Source: an uncultured Clostridia bacterium
GTDB lineage: Bacteria; Bacillota; Clostridia; Oscillospirales; Acutalibacteraceae
NCBI GenBank assembly: GCA_944381295.1
Contig: CALWKP010000010.1
Coordinates: forward strand, 1-9,741
Reading direction: 5' to 3'
Length of the DNA stretch: 9,741 bases
Shown: positions 1-6,932 of the stretch, piece by piece
Layout of the letters: each line of letters begins with the position of its first letter
Numbering within the stretch: position 1 is the first letter of the stretch
Notes under the pieces: generated by a model
What the model was told of the DNA's origin: nothing
Database searches by the model: none
Seen by the model: the letters and a program-made list of their open reading frames with translations, nothing else
Translations under genes and position numbers: made by a program

Positions 1-1
1 G

Positions 2-313
2 TTGGTAGCGTATGGCGCATCGGCGAGGGTCGCACGGAGCGCAGTGAATACAGCGCGGAAAGAGGGCTTGAAAGTAGGTCTGATTCGTCCGATTACCTTG
101 TGGCCGTATCCGGTGGACGCCATAGAGAAGGTCGTTGGAACGGCAAAAGCGTTCCTGTGTGTTGAAATGAGCATGGGACAGATGGTGGACGACGTTCGCC
201 TGACGGTCAACGGACGCAAGCCGGTACATTTTTATGGGCGTACCGGAGGGGTTATCCCGACGCCCAACGAGGTCTTGGAAGAGATCCGCAAGATAGCGGG
301 AGGTGTGGAATAA
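2..313 (+). CDS. vorB: 2-oxoacid:ferredoxin oxidoreductase alpha subunit, C-terminal part (VorB-like), partial
   Basis: This is the C-terminal ~103 residues of the alpha (pyrimidine-binding) subunit of a 2-oxoacid:ferredoxin oxidoreductase. The frame is open to the left edge, so the gene starts outside the window and the TTG at position 2 is not a real start. The block GLIRPITLWPYP, then FLCVEMSMGQMVDDVRL and FYGRTGG, matches the C-terminal domain of VorB/KorA-type subunits as I know them. The complete enzyme decarboxylates a 2-oxoacid to an acyl-CoA and passes electrons to ferredoxin in the cytoplasm. The stop codon TAA overlaps the next ATG by one base (TAATG), so translation is probably coupled to the beta subunit. 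Substrate (2-oxoisovalerate, 2-oxoglutarate or another acid) cannot be decided from this fragment; vorB is used as the closest family label. Confidence 0.85.
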   Translation: MVAYGASARVARSAVNTARKEGLKVGLIRPITLWPYPVDAIEKVVGTAKAFLCVEMSMGQMVDDVRLTVNGRKPVHFYGRTGGVIPTPNEVLEEIRKIAGGVE

Positions 314-1071
314 TGGCAGTTGTGTTCAAGAGGCCGCATGCGTTAGCGGATGCGCCGTTCCATTATTGCCCGGGCTGCACTCACGGAATCGTACACCGCC
401 TGGTGGCAGAGGTCCTGGATGAACTGGGAGTAGAAGGAAATGCCGTAGGGGTGGCGTCGGTAGGCTGTTCGGTCATGAGCTATGATTATTTTAACTGTGA
501 TATGGTGCAGGCTCCGCACGGACGCGCGCCGGCAGTAGCGACGGGATTGAAGCGTGCGCGTCCGGAAAATGTAGTGTTTACTTATCAAGGCGACGGAGAT
601 CTTGCGGCGATCGGTACCGCAGAGACTGTACATGCGGCGACACGTGGGGAAAATATCACCGTAATTTTCATCAATAACGCGATTTATGGAATGACAGGCG
701 GGCAGATGGCTCCGACGAGTTTGCCGGGGCAGGTGACGCAGACGACGCCATATGGCCGCGATATCAAGACAGCCGGATATCCGATCCGGGTTTGTGAGAT
801 GCTTTCTACACTGGACGGCGTTGCATTGGCGCAGCGTGTGACAGTGGATTGCGTGAAAAATGTCAATATTGCGAAGAAAGCGATCCGTAAAGCGTTTGAA
901 AACCAGATTGCCGGACGGGGATATTCCATCGTGGAAGTGGTATCGACCTGCCCGACAAACTGGGGACTTTCTCCGAAAGACGCTTTGGAATGGTTGAGGA
1001 ATAATATGCTGCCGTACTATCCGCTTGGCGTGTATAAGGACGTCACAGCAGAAGGAGGCGCATCCAAATGA
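313..1071 (+). CDS. 2-oxoacid:ferredoxin oxidoreductase beta subunit, TPP-binding
   Basis: A complete 252-residue thiamine-pyrophosphate-binding beta subunit. Near the N-terminus is CPGCTHG (about residues 19-25), the signature seen in beta subunits of KorB/VorA type. The TPP/Mg motif starts at GDGDLAAIG (about residues 93-101) and is followed by an NN pair in FINNAIYGMTGGQ. The length is typical for the short VorA/KorB beta subunits, which lack the extra iron-sulfur C-terminal part found in some pyruvate oxidoreductases. The ATG at 313 overlaps the stop of the alpha subunit by one base, and the gene ends in ATGA overlapping the gamma subunit start, so all three form one translationally coupled operon. 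Together they form an oxygen-sensitive, ferredoxin-reducing enzyme, consistent with an anaerobe. Substrate specificity is inferred only at family level (branched-chain 2-oxoacid or 2-oxoglutarate). Confidence 0.93.
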   Translation: MAVVFKRPHALADAPFHYCPGCTHGIVHRLVAEVLDELGVEGNAVGVASVGCSVMSYDYFNCDMVQAPHGRAPAVATGLKRARPENVVFTYQGDGDLAAIGTAETVHAATRGENITVIFINNAIYGMTGGQMAPTSLPGQVTQTTPYGRDIKTAGYPIRVCEMLSTLDGVALAQRVTVDCVKNVNIAKKAIRKAFENQIAGRGYSIVEVVSTCPTNWGLSPKDALEWLRNNMLPYYPLGVYKDVTAEGGASK

Positions 1072-1610
1072 GTGAAAGCTTGAATATTGTGCTGGCTGGT
1101 TTCGGCGGACAGGGCATCCTGTTTGCCGGAAAAGTGGCAGCGTACGCTGGATTGATTGACAATAAGGAAATTTCATGGCTGCCCTCTTATGGTCCGGAAA
1201 TGCGCGGAGGCACAGCAAATTGCAGTGTGTGTATTTCCGAGCAGCCGATTGGTTCGCCGTTGGTGGTCAATCCGAATGTGTTGATCGTGATGAATCGCCC
1301 GTCGCTGGATAAATTCATCGGTGATGTCGAGCCTGGCGGAGTGGTGATCGTAGACAGTGCGCTGATTCAGACAAAAGTGGAACGCGACGATGTGCGGGTA
1401 TTCTATGTCCCTGCAACTTCGATGGCGGAAGAACATGGCCTGAAAGGATTAGCGAACATGATTCTTGTTGGGAAAATGTTCCAGGAAACAAAGTTCTGCA
1501 CAGAAGACGCACTCGAGAAAGCACTGGGGAAATGTGTCCCGCCGCGGAAAGCGGAATTGATGGGCTCGAATCAGGCGGCCTTGAAATTAGGAATGGAATA
1601 TCAGGGATAA
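1068..1610 (+). CDS. 2-oxoacid:ferredoxin oxidoreductase gamma subunit
   Basis: A complete 180-residue gamma subunit (pyruvate ferredoxin/flavodoxin oxidoreductase gamma domain). The N-terminal glycine-rich motif GFGGQGILFAGKV (about residues 11-23) and the following YGPEMRGGTANCSV block are diagnostic of the family. The ATG overlaps the TGA of the beta gene by four bases, and a purine-rich AGGAGG just upstream (1054-1059) serves as ribosome binding site. It is the last gene of the operon, followed 19 bases later by a strong hairpin terminator. A small ferredoxin-like delta subunit is often encoded in such operons; none is visible downstream, so if present it lies upstream of the window. Confidence 0.93.
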   Translation: MSESLNIVLAGFGGQGILFAGKVAAYAGLIDNKEISWLPSYGPEMRGGTANCSVCISEQPIGSPLVVNPNVLIVMNRPSLDKFIGDVEPGGVVIVDSALIQTKVERDDVRVFYVPATSMAEEHGLKGLANMILVGKMFQETKFCTEDALEKALGKCVPPRKAELMGSNQAALKLGMEYQG

Positions 1611-1628
1611 TTTTCCGAAAGTATTATA

Positions 1629-1664
1629 AAAACGGCCTTGGCTTTATGAGCCAGGGCCGTTTTT
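1629..1664. terminator. Bidirectional intrinsic terminator between converging genes
   Basis: Left arm 1629-1643 and right arm 1649-1663 pair over 15 bp with one G-U wobble, around a 5-base loop (TTATG). The GC core is flanked by AAAA on the left and TTTTT on the right, so it works as a rho-independent terminator in both directions. It ends the oxidoreductase operon on the plus strand. On the minus strand it lies about 20 bases after the stop codon of the histidine kinase. Confidence 0.92.
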
Positions 1665-1682
1665 CATGAGAAAAGTATTACC

Positions 1683-3080
1683 TCAAGGGATTTTGATGAT
1701 AATTCTTGTGGAAATATGAGGTTCTGATTGAATTTCCATGGAACATTTCTCCCCGTAGATACATTGTAAGCGAAATTGAATGTTGTGGATCCCAATGCTC
1801 TCTTCGGGACAAGTATAAATTTTTTGCAGGGTTCTTCCATCGATTCCGGAGCCATTGTCCTCAATCATAAAGATACGGTGATCGCCGTCTGTTTTTGCCG
1901 TGATTCGAATTACCCCTTGATAGGGCAGGCTTTCAAATCCATGAACAATACAATTCTCCACAAAAGGCTGCAAGAAAAATTTAGGTACGGAGGTTTCCAG
2001 GAGATTAGGATCGATTTCAGCATAGAAAACAAATTTATTTTTATAACGTCTTTGCATGATTTTGAGATAATTTTCTGTGTGGGTCCAATCCTGAGAAAAC
2101 ACGACAAGACTGTCTTTCGTATTTAACGTGTAATCCATCATCTGGGAAAGCTCAATGACCATATCGCTCAAATCATCTTCCCCTTTCTGAATCAATGCAA
2201 GATTGATAATATTGAGAGAGTTTAGAATAAAATGAGGATTCAGTTGAAGATTATAGGCGTTAAGTTCAGCTTCTTTTTTTAAGATGACCATCTCATAATT
2301 TTCCCGAATTAATTGTCGAATCCGGGTATTCATCCGGTTAAAGCGCCGGATCAGGCGCCGGATTTCAGAAAAACCGGATTCTGGTACAGGATTGTCAAAA
2401 TCGCCGGAACCGCTGGCTTTAATCCCTTTGCGTAAGGCGTCCAATGGCTGTAAAACCCCGTTAGAGATTAACATGACGACGATCAAGGGAAGAATGGTCA
2501 GAATAATAAAAATGAAAGCCAGATTCCCGGAAATATCCTGGATGAACTCTTCCATTAAGGTGCTGCGGCGTACAATGACACCAGCCATCCAGCCGGTCAC
2601 ATTGGAAACATCGTAACACATGATGAAATCATCACCATCAAGCTTCAACTGTTCGACCCCACTCTTGTTCCGGAACGCTTCATCAAGCCACCCATAATTA
2701 AGTTTTGCGCCGGCATAAGTAGGATTGGTATGGGAAATGACAGTCCCGTCAGGAGAGATGATAAAATAAGGACCTTTGGAAGAAAAATCTGAGGTAGAGA
2801 AAACATCACTGTAAACATCGTCCCAAAAATTGATGACCAGAATCGCATAATCATTATCAAATTTCTGGATCAATTTAGCAGCAGAAAACACTTTTTCATA
2901 CGACGCGTTTTCAGAAGGAATATAATCCTGAGAATATTCTTCAAAAAAGTGATAGGTAGGAATCCATACTGTTTCACCTTCCCCATTCATAGCTTCACGA
3001 TAGACGTTACTTTGTGGAAAATTAGCTGCGGGAATGATATTAGAGGAACGTATGGGACCATAAGACATGCGCTTTGTCAT
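1683..3080 (-). CDS. YesM/LytS-type sensor histidine kinase, N-terminally truncated (probable remnant)
   Basis: The 465-residue frame encodes the back part of a membrane sensor kinase. Visible parts are the distal portion of an extracellular Cache-like sensor (about residues 1-180, with YFIISPDGTVISHTNP), one transmembrane helix (about 186-206), a HAMP linker (about 207-259), then a His_kinase domain with NPHF around the phospho-accepting H283. The ATPase N-box is QPFVENCIVHG (N376), and DNGSG is at 408-412. Full-length relatives are usually near 570-600 residues and start with a membrane anchor; that anchor and the proximal sensor half are missing. The ATG at 3080 has no ribosome binding site. 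The same frame stays open 12 codons further upstream, to a TAA at 3117-3119, with residues that still look like sensor domain. I infer a 5' deletion rather than a short natural gene. No AraC-type response regulator lies nearby, and the stretch is AT-richer than its neighbours. The catalytic half looks intact. Confidence 0.8.
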   Translation of the reverse strand: MTKRMSYGPIRSSNIIPAANFPQSNVYREAMNGEGETVWIPTYHFFEEYSQDYIPSENASYEKVFSAAKLIQKFDNDYAILVINFWDDVYSDVFSTSDFSSKGPYFIISPDGTVISHTNPTYAGAKLNYGWLDEAFRNKSGVEQLKLDGDDFIMCYDVSNVTGWMAGVIVRRSTLMEEFIQDISGNLAFIFIILTILPLIVVMLISNGVLQPLDALRKGIKASGSGDFDNPVPESGFSEIRRLIRRFNRMNTRIRQLIRENYEMVILKKEAELNAYNLQLNPHFILNSLNIINLALIQKGEDDLSDMVIELSQMMDYTLNTKDSLVVFSQDWTHTENYLKIMQRRYKNKFVFYAEIDPNLLETSVPKFFLQPFVENCIVHGFESLPYQGVIRITAKTDGDHRIFMIEDNGSGIDGRTLQKIYTCPEESIGIHNIQFRLQCIYGEKCSMEIQSEPHISTRIIIKIP

Positions 3081-3159
3081 AATATTTACCGAAAAAACAT
3101 CGTTGCTATATACTGCTTATGTCATATTAAAGAGTTAACAATATATGCCATAAAAAACA

Positions 3160-3204
3160 AGAAATTGAGGGTCAAGCTACATTGTACCTTGACCCTCAAT
3201 TTCT
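3160..3204. repeat. Perfect 17-bp inverted repeat (terminator-like hairpin)
   Basis: Arms 3160-3176 and 3188-3204 are perfectly complementary over 17 bp, with an 11-base spacer that contains a further short TAC/GTA pairing. Read on the minus strand, the hairpin is followed by TTGTTTTTTA, so it could act as a terminator in that direction, between ssrA and the kinase remnant. It could also be the end of a decayed mobile element. No gene lies next to it that would need a terminator here, because ssrA already has one at 3290-3321. Confidence 0.7.
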
Positions 3205-3240
3205 GCTTTACCATCACAACCACATCAAAATGGTAAAGCA
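3204..3240. repeat. Perfect 11-bp inverted repeat adjoining the first
   Basis: Arms 3204-3214 (TGCTTTACCAT) and 3230-3240 (ATGGTAAAGCA) are perfectly complementary with a 15-base loop. It begins at the last base of the neighbouring 17-bp inverted repeat. There is no T-tract after it on either strand that would make it a good terminator. Function unknown. Confidence 0.65.
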
Positions 3241-3289
3241 AGTTAAAAAAATAATATCCATTTGTTGGAATAGAAAATACTCTGGTAAC

Positions 3290-3321
3290 AAAAAATCAGA
3301 CGAACAATAAATGTTCGTCTG
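3290..3321 (-). terminator. Intrinsic terminator of ssrA
   Basis: A perfect 10-bp stem (3297-3306 with 3312-3321) around a 5-base loop lies 9 bases beyond the CCA end of tmRNA. On the minus strand it is followed by a run of T (complement of the A-run at 3290-3295). This is a textbook rho-independent terminator for the smpB-ssrA unit. Confidence 0.93.
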
Positions 3322-3330
3322 GTGTATATT

Positions 3331-3707
3331 TGGTGGAGATGAGGAGAGTCGAACTCCTGTCCGAAAGCCACTTGCCAAAGCTTTCTACGAGTGTATCCGA
3401 TTTTTTAACATTCCCTTGGCAGAACCCCAACCGGCAGGGTTTCTGCTTTAGTAGCCTTTAAGCCGTGACAGAGGTAAAGGCGTAGCCCTGTTCACGTTCA
3501 CCGCTAAATGACGCCTTTATCCAGGCCGCGGTAATCCCGGTAAAGACGAGCTGCTTTTAATTAAGCAGCGTACGCCATCCTATAGTTATAGTTAGCGCTA
3601 GTGTTTTCAGTTTTGTCGTTTATTTTTAAACCGCTGGTTTTATAGCGGTCCAGCTCCGCTACTCGCTTACTCTGGTTCACAACCCCCGTCGAAACCTTTA
3701 CATCCCC
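3331..3707 (-). ncRNA. ssrA: Transfer-messenger RNA (tmRNA), one-piece
   Basis: tmRNA rescues ribosomes stalled on broken messages and tags the nascent peptide for proteolysis, together with SmpB. The minus strand starts GGGGATGTAAAGG and ends with CATCTCC-A-CCA; the two ends form the 7-bp acceptor stem (one G-U pair) and the CCA is encoded. The T-arm with TTCGACTC lies next to the 3' end, as expected. The RNA is about 377 nt, within the usual range for one-piece tmRNA. The gene begins 12 bases after the smpB stop codon, so both probably come from the smpB promoter, with 5' maturation afterwards. The 3' end is a frequent integration target; no duplicated copy of it is visible in this window. 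Confidence 0.97.
3561..3596 (-). other. tmRNA proteolysis-tag reading frame
   Basis: Within the tmRNA, the likely resume codon GCT at 3596-3594 opens a frame reading ANYNYRMAYAA followed by TAA at 3563-3561. Ending in Y-A-A with alanine as first residue fits the general form of tmRNA tags, which end in small hydrophobic residues recognised by ClpXP. The exact resume codon is inferred from the position and the C-terminal pattern. The bases following the stop (TTAATTAAAAGCAGC region) form the start of the next helix. Confidence 0.75.
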
Positions 3708-3719
3708 GTATTTTCCGCA

Positions 3720-4184
3720 TTATGTGCGAATTTTTTCTTTCATCGCACGATCAATATCTCTTTTGGCTGCTCGTGTTGCCATATCCTGCCGCTTGTCATA
3801 CAGCTTTTTGCCTTTGCAAAGGCCAACCTGCACTTTCACCCGTGAACCTTTAAAATACAACGATAACGGAATGAGTGCATATCCATCCTGTTTCACAAGA
3901 CCGAATAAGCGCATGATCTCTCTTTTATGCATCAACAGCCGCCGTACGCGCATCGGATCACGATTGAAAATATTCCCTTGCTCGTACGGGCTGATATGCA
4001 TTCCATTTACATAAAGTTCCCCGTGGTCTACGGAACACCAGGCATCTTTCAAATTGACGCGCCCCTGACGGATTGACTTCACTTCCGTCCCGCACAATTC
4101 AATTCCAGCTTCCATACTCTCTTCTACAAAGTAGTCATGGTATGCTTTTTTATTTTGTGCAATTGTTTTTAAAGATTCTCCCAT
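3720..4184 (-). CDS. smpB: SsrA-binding protein SmpB
   Basis: SmpB binds the tRNA-like domain of tmRNA and places it in the empty A site of stalled ribosomes. From the ATG at 4184 the protein is 154 residues, the normal family size. Recognisable blocks are AYHDYFVEESMEAGIELCGT, the EVKSIRQGRVNLKDA core, and the basic C-terminal tail with KGKKLYDKRQDMATRAAKRD. A longer frame reaches 4241, but I choose 4184. That ATG has AGGTGG about 7 bases upstream, matches the usual family start (MGESLKTIAQNKKAYHDYF), and the promoter -35 box occupies 4236-4241, so the longer start would lie upstream of the transcript. The partner RNA ssrA follows after 12 bases. Confidence 0.97.
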   Translation of the reverse strand: MGESLKTIAQNKKAYHDYFVEESMEAGIELCGTEVKSIRQGRVNLKDAWCSVDHGELYVNGMHISPYEQGNIFNRDPMRVRRLLMHKREIMRLFGLVKQDGYALIPLSLYFKGSRVKVQVGLCKGKKLYDKRQDMATRAAKRDIDRAMKEKIRT

Positions 4185-4212
4185 AAAAAAGCCACCTGCC
4201 TTTGCAAGGATA

Positions 4213-4241
4213 ACGATAGCATAAATCCCTGGAAAAGTCAA
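4213..4241 (-). promoter_or_regulatory. Promoter of smpB-ssrA (sigma-70/SigA type, extended -10)
   Basis: On the minus strand, TTGACT (4241-4236) and TATCGT (4218-4213) are separated by exactly 17 bases, with TGC directly before the -10 giving an extended -10 element. The predicted start of transcription is near 4206, leaving a short leader of about 22 bases before the smpB ATG. This suggests that smpB-ssrA can be transcribed independently of the upstream dnaX-ybaB-recR genes. Confidence 0.8.
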
Positions 4242-4268
4242 CGATTATGGAACCCTATCGTTCGACAG

Positions 4269-4871
4269 TTATAATTCGCTTCGCCCTTCAATCGACCTGG
4301 TTAGTGTTACTTCGTCAGCATATTCCAAATCCCCTCCCACAGGGATTCCATAAGCCAAACGAGTGACCTTGATCCCTAGCGGTTTAATGAGCCGCGACAA
4401 ATACATTGCAGTCGCTTCCCCTTCTACCGTTGGATTTGTCGCCATGATGACTTCTTTTACTTCCGGGTTGTTGAGTCGGGCCAGCAACTCTTTTACACAC
4501 AATTGATCCGGCCCAACTCCACTTAACGGTGAAATTGCCCCATGGAGAACATGATAAGTTGCGTGAAATTCGTTGGTACGTTCCAGCGCCATCACATCTC
4601 TGGGGTCTTCCACCACACAAATTACCGATCGATCTCGTTGTTGGTTCCTGCATACTGGACAAAGTTCCTCATCTGTCAAATTGCAGCAAACTTTACAATA
4701 ATGAATTTTTTCATGGGCATCCAGAATTGCCTGTGCAAAACTCTCTGCATTTTCTTTCGGCATACTCAACACATGGTAAGCCAGCCGTTGCGCTGTTTTG
4801 TGACCAATCCCCGGTAAGCGTTCAAACTGTTCCACCAACCGGTCAAGCGGCGCTACATGATATGTTGGCAT
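4269..4871 (-). CDS. recR: Recombination mediator protein RecR
   Basis: RecR works with RecO (and RecF) to load RecA on single-stranded gaps. The 200-residue protein has the standard length and layout. A helix-hairpin-helix region carries LPGIGHKTAQRLAYH (about 19-33). A four-cysteine zinc finger has C59, C62, C71 and C74 (CKVCC...CPVC). A TOPRIM domain spans about residues 82-175, with VVEDPRDV and NPTVEGEATAMYL, and a conserved YGIPVGGDLEYAD lies near the C-terminus. The start ATG lies 4 bases after the ybaB stop with no strong ribosome binding site of its own, so translation is probably coupled. The order dnaX-ybaB-recR is conserved across many bacteria. Confidence 0.98.
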   Translation of the reverse strand: MPTYHVAPLDRLVEQFERLPGIGHKTAQRLAYHVLSMPKENAESFAQAILDAHEKIHYCKVCCNLTDEELCPVCRNQQRDRSVICVVEDPRDVMALERTNEFHATYHVLHGAISPLSGVGPDQLCVKELLARLNNPEVKEVIMATNPTVEGEATAMYLSRLIKPLGIKVTRLAYGIPVGGDLEYADEVTLTRSIEGRSEL

Positions 4872-4875
4872 GTCT

Positions 4876-5226
4876 TCAGAAGATCCCCGGTACGTTTAAG
4901 CCGCCGGAAATTTTCTCCATGGTTTCCGACTTATCTGCAGCTGCAGCTCTTAGTGCTTCATTTGTTGCTGCTATAATCAGGTCACCTAACATTTCAACAT
5001 CCTCCGGATCAACTACTTCCGGCGAAATTTCCATGCTCTTAATTTCCATTTTTCCGCTCACAACAACTTTTACAGCATTTCCACCTGCCGTCGCCGGATA
5101 TTCTTTTTCCTCCAGCTCTGCAGTCGCCTTATCCATGCTTTCCTGAAGCTTTTGTGCCTGACGCGCTAACTGCTGCAAATTTGCGGCTCCGCCGCCCCCG
5201 TAACCTTGTGGTAATCTTGCTTTCAT
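4876..5226 (-). CDS. YbaB/EbfC family nucleoid-associated protein
   Basis: A 116-residue small DNA-binding protein of the YbaB/EbfC family, which bind DNA as dimers and are thought to help organise the nucleoid. Family features are the glutamine- and lysine-rich N-terminal helix (NLQQLARQAQKLQESMDKA, about 16-34), the central strand block GGNAVKVVVSGKMEIKSMEISPE, and the C-terminal helix ending in GGLNVPGIF. A glycine-rich QGYGGGGA segment near the N-terminus makes it slightly longer than the E. coli protein. GGAGG sits 8 bases before the ATG at 5226. It lies 18 bases after dnaX and 4 bases before recR, in the usual operon order. Confidence 0.96.
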   Translation of the reverse strand: MKARLPQGYGGGGAANLQQLARQAQKLQESMDKATAELEEKEYPATAGGNAVKVVVSGKMEIKSMEISPEVVDPEDVEMLGDLIIAATNEALRAAAADKSETMEKISGGLNVPGIF

Positions 5227-5244
5227 CGTGATTTTTCCTCCATT

Positions 5245-6870
5245 TTACTTTTTTATCACTTCAATCCCCGCTTCTTCTGCCAGCCCTGCCAGCTCCGTTA
5301 ACGGGTCGTTTTCTTCTTTCTTTTCCTGCTTTTTATAGGGTCCCAATTTATAGACTCTCCCTGTTACCTGACGAATCGCATCTCGCATCTTATCACGCTG
5401 AGATGACCGTCGCAACAGTTCAAATGCCATATCCTTCGCATCGATCAATACATAATCCCCGCTCACATAGGCTGCCGACCCTGTGAACGCCGCTGCAATC
5501 GACTGGGAATATCCCCGTAATTCCTGTAAGATCTCCGGCCAAGAGGTCAATCTCTGTGCATTCTCCTGAATTTCTTCCATGGACCGTGCCTGTTTTGTTG
5601 GAGTTTCCTGGACAGTCGGTTTCACTTGTTCTTTTTCTACAGAAGACGGCTGTTCTTGCATCACCGGTCGTTCTTCTGTCTTTGTCAGTGCAGTGGGCAT
5701 CGTTGTTGGAGGAATACTCGCTCTCTGTACGCTTGCCCCGCGCTCCAGCGCAGTAATTCTCCGAACAATGGCATCCATCGAACTATCCAGTTCCGGCGAA
5801 CATAATTTGATCATCGTCATTTCCATTTCTGTTCGCCGATCCCCGCCACGATACATCCGTTCTAACGCGGACTGCATGGCATCCAAACAATGCAAAATCT
5901 CCGGCAATGGCGTTGCTACCGCAACCTGCGTCATGCGTTCAAACTCTTCATCTGTCGTCACGATCAGCGGACGCGCATCCTTCATTGTTTTAATCAGCAT
6001 CAGATTCCGAAAATGTGCTGACAATTCTTCGCATAAACGCGCCATATCTTTTGATTCCCGGTGAAGTCCGTCGATCAATTCCATTGCGCACGCCGAATCC
6101 CGATTGCGTATGGCATCCGTTAATGCGAACAAGTGCTCTTTCCCCGCAAGTCCCGCAGTCTGATTCACAACCTCCACCGTAATCTCACGGCTTCGTCCCA
6201 TACACTGATCCAACAAGGATAATGCATCCCGTAATGCTCCATCTGCTAAACGCGCAATCAATAAACCTGCCTGAGGGTCAAGCTGTGCCCCTTCCTGTTC
6301 CGTAACATAGGTCAAGCGCTCCAGAATTGATTCCGGTGCAATTCTACGGAAATCGAATCTCTGGCATCTCGAAAGTATAGTCGCGGGAAGTTTATGCACC
6401 TCCGTCGTTGCCAGAATAAAGATAACATGTGCAGGGGGTTCTTCCAAAGTCTTTAACAGGGCGTTGAATGCTCCCACCGAAAGCATGTGGACTTCGTCAA
6501 TGATATATACCCGATATTTCGCCGCCGCTGGTGTAAAATTAGCTTCTTCCCGCAGTGTCCGGATATTTTCTACCCCGTTATTGCTCGCCGCGTCGATTTC
6601 CACAATATCCATGACCGACCCGTTATCCACACCCTGGCAGATTTCACATTCTCCACAAGGATCCCCGTCCTGCGGGTTCAGACAATTGACCGCTTTTGCT
6701 AAAATTTTAGCACATGTGGTTTTTCCAGTCCCGCGCGAACCTGTAAACAGGTAGGCATGCGCAATGCGACCACTTTGAAGTTCCTTCTTCAAAGTGACTG
6801 TGACCTGTGGTTGGCCTACTACATCAGCAAAGAAACGAGGGCGCCATTTTCGATATAACACCTGATACAT
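5245..6870 (-). CDS. dnaX: DNA polymerase III subunits gamma/tau
   Basis: The clamp-loader ATPase of the replisome, 541 residues from the ATG at 6870. The start matches the universal MYQVLYRKWRPRFF N-terminus and has a GGCGG/GGTGG purine stretch just upstream; the frame continues to 6984 but that would run into the SRP RNA gene. Walker A is GSRGTGKT (44-51). Zinc-module cysteines are C63, C72, C75 and C78, Walker B is YIIDEVH (about 122-128), and the SRC motif carries the arginine finger (R168). After the AAA+ part come the helical collar (to about residue 370), a low-complexity linker rich in T, P, E and Q (about 395-440), and a C-terminal tau-like domain ending in a KKQEKKEEND region. I see no convincing programmed frameshift site near the linker that would make a shorter gamma form. 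Confidence 0.98.
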   Translation of the reverse strand: MYQVLYRKWRPRFFADVVGQPQVTVTLKKELQSGRIAHAYLFTGSRGTGKTTCAKILAKAVNCLNPQDGDPCGECEICQGVDNGSVMDIVEIDAASNNGVENIRTLREEANFTPAAAKYRVYIIDEVHMLSVGAFNALLKTLEEPPAHVIFILATTEVHKLPATILSRCQRFDFRRIAPESILERLTYVTEQEGAQLDPQAGLLIARLADGALRDALSLLDQCMGRSREITVEVVNQTAGLAGKEHLFALTDAIRNRDSACAMELIDGLHRESKDMARLCEELSAHFRNLMLIKTMKDARPLIVTTDEEFERMTQVAVATPLPEILHCLDAMQSALERMYRGGDRRTEMEMTMIKLCSPELDSSMDAIVRRITALERGASVQRASIPPTTMPTALTKTEERPVMQEQPSSVEKEQVKPTVQETPTKQARSMEEIQENAQRLTSWPEILQELRGYSQSIAAAFTGSAAYVSGDYVLIDAKDMAFELLRRSSQRDKMRDAIRQVTGRVYKLGPYKKQEKKEENDPLTELAGLAEEAGIEVIKK

Positions 6871-6932
6871 TCCGTCCCACCGCCTTTCCTTGCGATTACG
6901 AAAGCAAAAGCAAGACAGCCGTATTTTACGGT

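Noticed and set aside
343..1218. A 291-codon open frame on the minus strand across the beta and gamma subunit genes
   Set aside because: It is fully antisense to two clearly recognised enzyme subunits, its translation is rich in C, H and R without any domain, and it is a by-product of the GC-rich codon use.
3081..3330. Duplicate of the ssrA 3' end as the far attachment site of an integrated element
   Set aside because: I looked for a second TGGTGGAGATGAGG-like copy downstream of ssrA and found none in the window; no integrase gene is present either.
4212..4262. 8-bp inverted repeat AACGATAG / CTATCGTT around the smpB promoter
   Set aside because: The arms are short and 35 bases apart; one arm is simply the promoter -10 region, so an operator cannot be supported.
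5305..5345. A-rich stretch near the 3' end of dnaX as a programmed frameshift site
   Set aside because: It encodes the lysine-rich tail only about 30 codons before the stop, so slippage there would not yield a gamma-like product, and there is no clear stimulatory structure.
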